From NCBI RefSeq assembly GCF_900182915.1, contig NZ_FXUG01000009.1, positions 1 to 64,000 on the forward strand: a stretch of DNA of 64,000 nt, written 5' to 3'. The translations under genes and the position numbers were made by a program. Position 1 is the stretch's first letter; the number at the start of each line of letters is the position of its first letter. Below the pieces are notes generated by a model that did not search any database, was not told the DNA's origin, and saw only the letters and a program-made list of their open reading frames with translations. This stretch comes from Neorhodopirellula lusitana. Its GTDB lineage: Bacteria; Planctomycetota; Planctomycetia; Pirellulales; Pirellulaceae. This document shows positions 61,506-64,000 of the stretch, piece by piece.

Positions 61506-62510
61506 GTGAGTTCATCGCCTCGGATAACTGGATGGTCTCGGCGCGCGTTCATGACAGCCTTGCTCAGCCCACTGGGCTACCTTGGCTATCGAGTCGCGGC
61601 ACACAACCAATGGATTATCGTCACTCGCAATGCCCGGTCATTCGACCAAGGTACGGAACCCAAGGTGTTCCCGGCCCAAAGCCAGTTAAGCATGCTGGTC
61701 GTCGGCGACACGGGGAAAGACACACAAAGGCGTGCCGAAGTCGTTGAAGCGATGCGGCGACACTCGCGTTGGTCTCGTCCTGATGCAGCAATGATCCTAG
61801 GCGACAATTTCTATGAACGCGGTGTAGAGTCAGTCGATGACCCGCGATTCGACAGTGACTTCGAATCCCTATTCGATCGTAAGTCTTTTGACATCCCTTT
61901 CTATGCCTGTTTAGGGAACCATGACGTCGGTGGGGATACTGACGCTCAAGTGCAATACACCAAGCGAAGCCAACGCTGGAAAATGCCTAGCCGATACTTC
62001 AAGACCTCTCATCGCGCAGGCGGCGCAACGGTCGACATTTTCGTACTGGACACCAACACGCTTGATCTCGACGACGACGCGACTGACCAACAACTGAAAT
62101 GGCTGCGTGCGGAACTGGCTGCCAGCCAAGCAGACTACAAAATCGTCGCCGGACACCATCCGGCCATCTCCGGCGGCCAACATGAAGTCACGCCTTCGGT
62201 TGCAAAACATCTATCACCCATTTTTTCGGAGTTCAATATCGACGTCTATCTGTCTGGGCATGACCACGACTTGCAGTTGCTCGATTCAGGAGAAGGTTGG
62301 CTGCAAGTCGTCAGCGGTGCGGGCAGCAAACTACGCAGTACCTCTTGGATCGATGAAACTCGTTTCGCCGAGGCGACCGCAGGTTTCTGTTGGCTGGTCG
62401 CCAACGAGAGTGAACTGTCATTGTCGTTCTACAGTTCAACCCAACGACTTTGCACTTACATTGTTCCCGCGAAAGTGCCTGGCCCCATGCTGGCGATCGC
62501 CAACGCCTAA
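61506..62510 (+). CDS. Calcineurin-like metallophosphoesterase (purple acid phosphatase type)
   Basis: The 334-residue product starts at GTG 61506 with a Tat-like signal (SRRAFMTALL). The binuclear metal motifs are GDTGKD (D68), LGDNFYERG (D100, N101), CLGNHD (N138, H139), AGHHPAISGG and SGHDHDLQLL, the set of tartrate-resistant acid phosphatase-like enzymes. QWKMPSRYFK-like spacing (RWKMPSRYFK) is common there. It is probably exported and hydrolyses phosphate esters. Confidence 0.9.
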   Translation: MSSSPRITGWSRRAFMTALLSPLGYLGYRVAAHNQWIIVTRNARSFDQGTEPKVFPAQSQLSMLVVGDTGKDTQRRAEVVEAMRRHSRWSRPDAAMILGDNFYERGVESVDDPRFDSDFESLFDRKSFDIPFYACLGNHDVGGDTDAQVQYTKRSQRWKMPSRYFKTSHRAGGATVDIFVLDTNTLDLDDDATDQQLKWLRAELAASQADYKIVAGHHPAISGGQHEVTPSVAKHLSPIFSEFNIDVYLSGHDHDLQLLDSGEGWLQVVSGAGSKLRSTSWIDETRFAEATAGFCWLVANESELSLSFYSSTQRLCTYIVPAKVPGPMLAIANA

Positions 62511-62637
62511 CTACTAATCCCTTACGAGTTGAGCTTGTTACCGAAAGCTCACCCACGTAGAGTCGCCGGCGAACTACTAAGACATTAAAAATACGATTGT
62601 CTTTACGTCACCTCAAAAAGTATCGAGGAGTGCAAGG

Positions 62638-64000
62638 ATGCACCCGCCTAAATCAGACACAACCGATTCCGCTCCTTCTCTCTCGTTGATCCTACCGGCG
62701 TGGAACGAGGCGGAGGTGATCGCCACCGCGATCGCCGAAGCGAACGCAGCACTTCAGCAGGTCACCGGCGAGTACGAAATCATCGTGGTCGACGATGGCA
62801 GCACGGATGCGACCGCCGCCATTGTGTCATCACTCGCCGGCCAGAACGAACATGTCCGTCTGGTGCAACACTCGCCGAACCAAGGCTACGGTGCGGCGAT
62901 CCGATCGGGTTTTGCCGAAGCTCAAAATGACTTGGTTGTCTTCACCGACGCCGATTGCCAGTTTGACCTGACCGAACTGGACCGATTCGTATTGCTTGCC
63001 AAGCGTTACGAAATCGTTTGTGGGTACCGCATCGATCGAAAAGACAACGCACTACGATGCCTGTACTCCAAGGTCTACAACCTATTGGTCAGAGCATTGC
63101 TCGGCACCGGTGTTCGCGACGTCGACTGTGCTCTGAAGATGTTCCACCGAGACATCGCCAAGCAGATCACGATCAAACACAGCGGATTCCTAGTCAATTC
63201 CGAGATTCTGATCCAGGCAAGACGTCTGGGATGCCAAACCGTCGAAGTGGGCGTTTCCCATCGTCCTCGAACTCTTGGTGAAAGCACGGTCTCGGTCAGA
63301 CACATTCCGAAGGTGCTGGTCAATCTGACGCGTTTTTGGTGGAACGAAGTCTTGTTTTCAAACGCGAAAATTTGCAACCAATCAAACTCGACTGGGAATT
63401 CAATCGTCGCTGGTTCTTGTCGTTCGGGAATGAGGATGAGTCTGCTGCAATGCGGTCTTCTTGTTGTCGCTGCCTTGTTCCTAATGACGAATCTTAACTA
63501 CCCATTGATTGACCGCGACGAAACTCGCTACGCCGAGATTCCTCGCGAGATGATCGCCACGGGCAACTGGGTCCTGCCGACGCTGAACTTCCACACCTAT
63601 TACGACAAGCCGCCATTGGTGTACTGGCTTTGTGCGTTGAGCTACAAGTGTTTTGGGATGAGCGAGGCAGCGGCCAGATTCGTTCCATCCTTGGCTGCAC
63701 TGTCCACGATCCTTTCGACCCTATTTTTTGGATCGAGAATCTTCAATCGGAAGATCGGCCTGATCGCCGGAACAGTACTCCTGCTTTCGGTAGGGTTCGC
63801 GTTCACAAGTCGCTACCTACTACTTGATGGTGTGCTATCGCTGTTCGTTTCCCTGGCGCTGTTCACTGCTTATGAGGCAATCCGCCAACCGCGTTTACGA
63901 CTGGGTTGGTGGATCATGTCCGGTATCTGCATCGGACTCGCATTCTTAACCAAAGGACCGGTTGCCCTGGTCTTGTGGTTGCCGCCAATCGCAGCGATGT
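62638..64000 (+). CDS. GT2-ArnT fusion glycosyltransferase, 3' end beyond window
   Basis: From ATG 62638, with GAGGAG-type ribosome site, the frame stays open to the window edge (454 codons). Residues 1 to about 255 form a DPM1/GT2 domain: LSLILPAWNEAE, EIIVVDDGSTD, NQGYGAAIRSGF and FTDADCQFDL (DxD at 104-106). From about 265 an ArnT-type GT83 membrane domain begins: a first helix, then LIDRDETRYAEIPREM (291-304) and TYYDKPPLVYWL, the acidic periplasmic active-site region. The DNA between the two domains contains no stop. This fuses an enzyme type that makes polyprenyl-phosphate sugar with one that uses it. Confidence 0.9.
   Translation, partial: MHPPKSDTTDSAPSLSLILPAWNEAEVIATAIAEANAALQQVTGEYEIIVVDDGSTDATAAIVSSLAGQNEHVRLVQHSPNQGYGAAIRSGFAEAQNDLVVFTDADCQFDLTELDRFVLLAKRYEIVCGYRIDRKDNALRCLYSKVYNLLVRALLGTGVRDVDCALKMFHRDIAKQITIKHSGFLVNSEILIQARRLGCQTVEVGVSHRPRTLGESTVSVRHIPKVLVNLTRFWWNEVLFSNAKICNQSNSTGNSIVAGSCRSGMRMSLLQCGLLVVAALFLMTNLNYPLIDRDETRYAEIPREMIATGNWVLPTLNFHTYYDKPPLVYWLCALSYKCFGMSEAAARFVPSLAALSTILSTLFFGSRIFNRKIGLIAGTVLLLSVGFAFTSRYLLLDGVLSLFVSLALFTAYEAIRQPRLRLGWWIMSGICIGLAFLTKGPVALVLWLPPIAAM

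Overview
The window looks like chromosome of a planctomycete of the family Pirellulaceae (Rhodopirellula-like). The signs are DUF1559 pseudopilin-like proteins, a giant secreted protein with the planctomycete N-terminal motif SLEDRRLLA and a C-terminal dockerin, a formylglycine sulfatase, a bacterial SET-domain protein, a DUF1571 protein, MoxR next to a DUF4159 protein, and a truncated planctomycete-type Y1 transposase. Coding is mostly on short, alternating-strand operons. No rRNA, tRNA or CRISPR array was recognised.

Layout. 1-7.9 kb: a cut-off Y1 transposase, polyphosphate kinase 2, a cysteine-desulfurase-like protein lacking the catalytic cysteine, a SET protein, a Cys-rich secreted protein, a cyclophilin, mnmA, and prfB with its programmed +1 frameshift. 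8-16.7 kb: a coupled NitT/TauT-type ABC importer, a small membrane protein, slyX, and a methyltransferase-epimerase-membrane protein operon whose shared upstream region carries a 16-bp tandem repeat. 16.7-28.2 kb: feoAB, a Nudix-aquaporin-glutamate dehydrogenase run, an acyltransferase, and a divergent MoxR/DUF4159 pair with only 13 bp between start codons. 28.3-35.7 kb: an FtsX-like permease, an MFS transporter, an NfeD pair and mgtE.

35.7-43.7 kb is the most interesting part. A complete cobalamin riboswitch (36191-36451), directly behind a promoter-like sequence, precedes a translationally coupled set: a DUF1559 pseudopilin, a 2029-residue surface protein with three DUF4465-like modules, Calx-beta-like modules and a dockerin, and a small DUF1289 Cys protein. 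I infer a B12-controlled cell-surface system, possibly for corrinoid capture. No TonB receptor or B12 ABC transporter gene is in view.

43.8-64 kb: an envelope protein, a YHS-like metal-binding protein with a clear terminator, a DUF1571 protein, a lipoprotein thioredoxin, an EamA transporter, thrC, a PTPS/QueD-like protein, a GntP permease, RNase R, a lipoprotein with HELGH, a sulfatase, a second DUF1559 protein, a BlaI/BlaR1-like pair, a metallophosphatase, and a GT2-ArnT fusion cut by the window end. Several intergenic regions carry short tandem repeats or REP-like palindromes.
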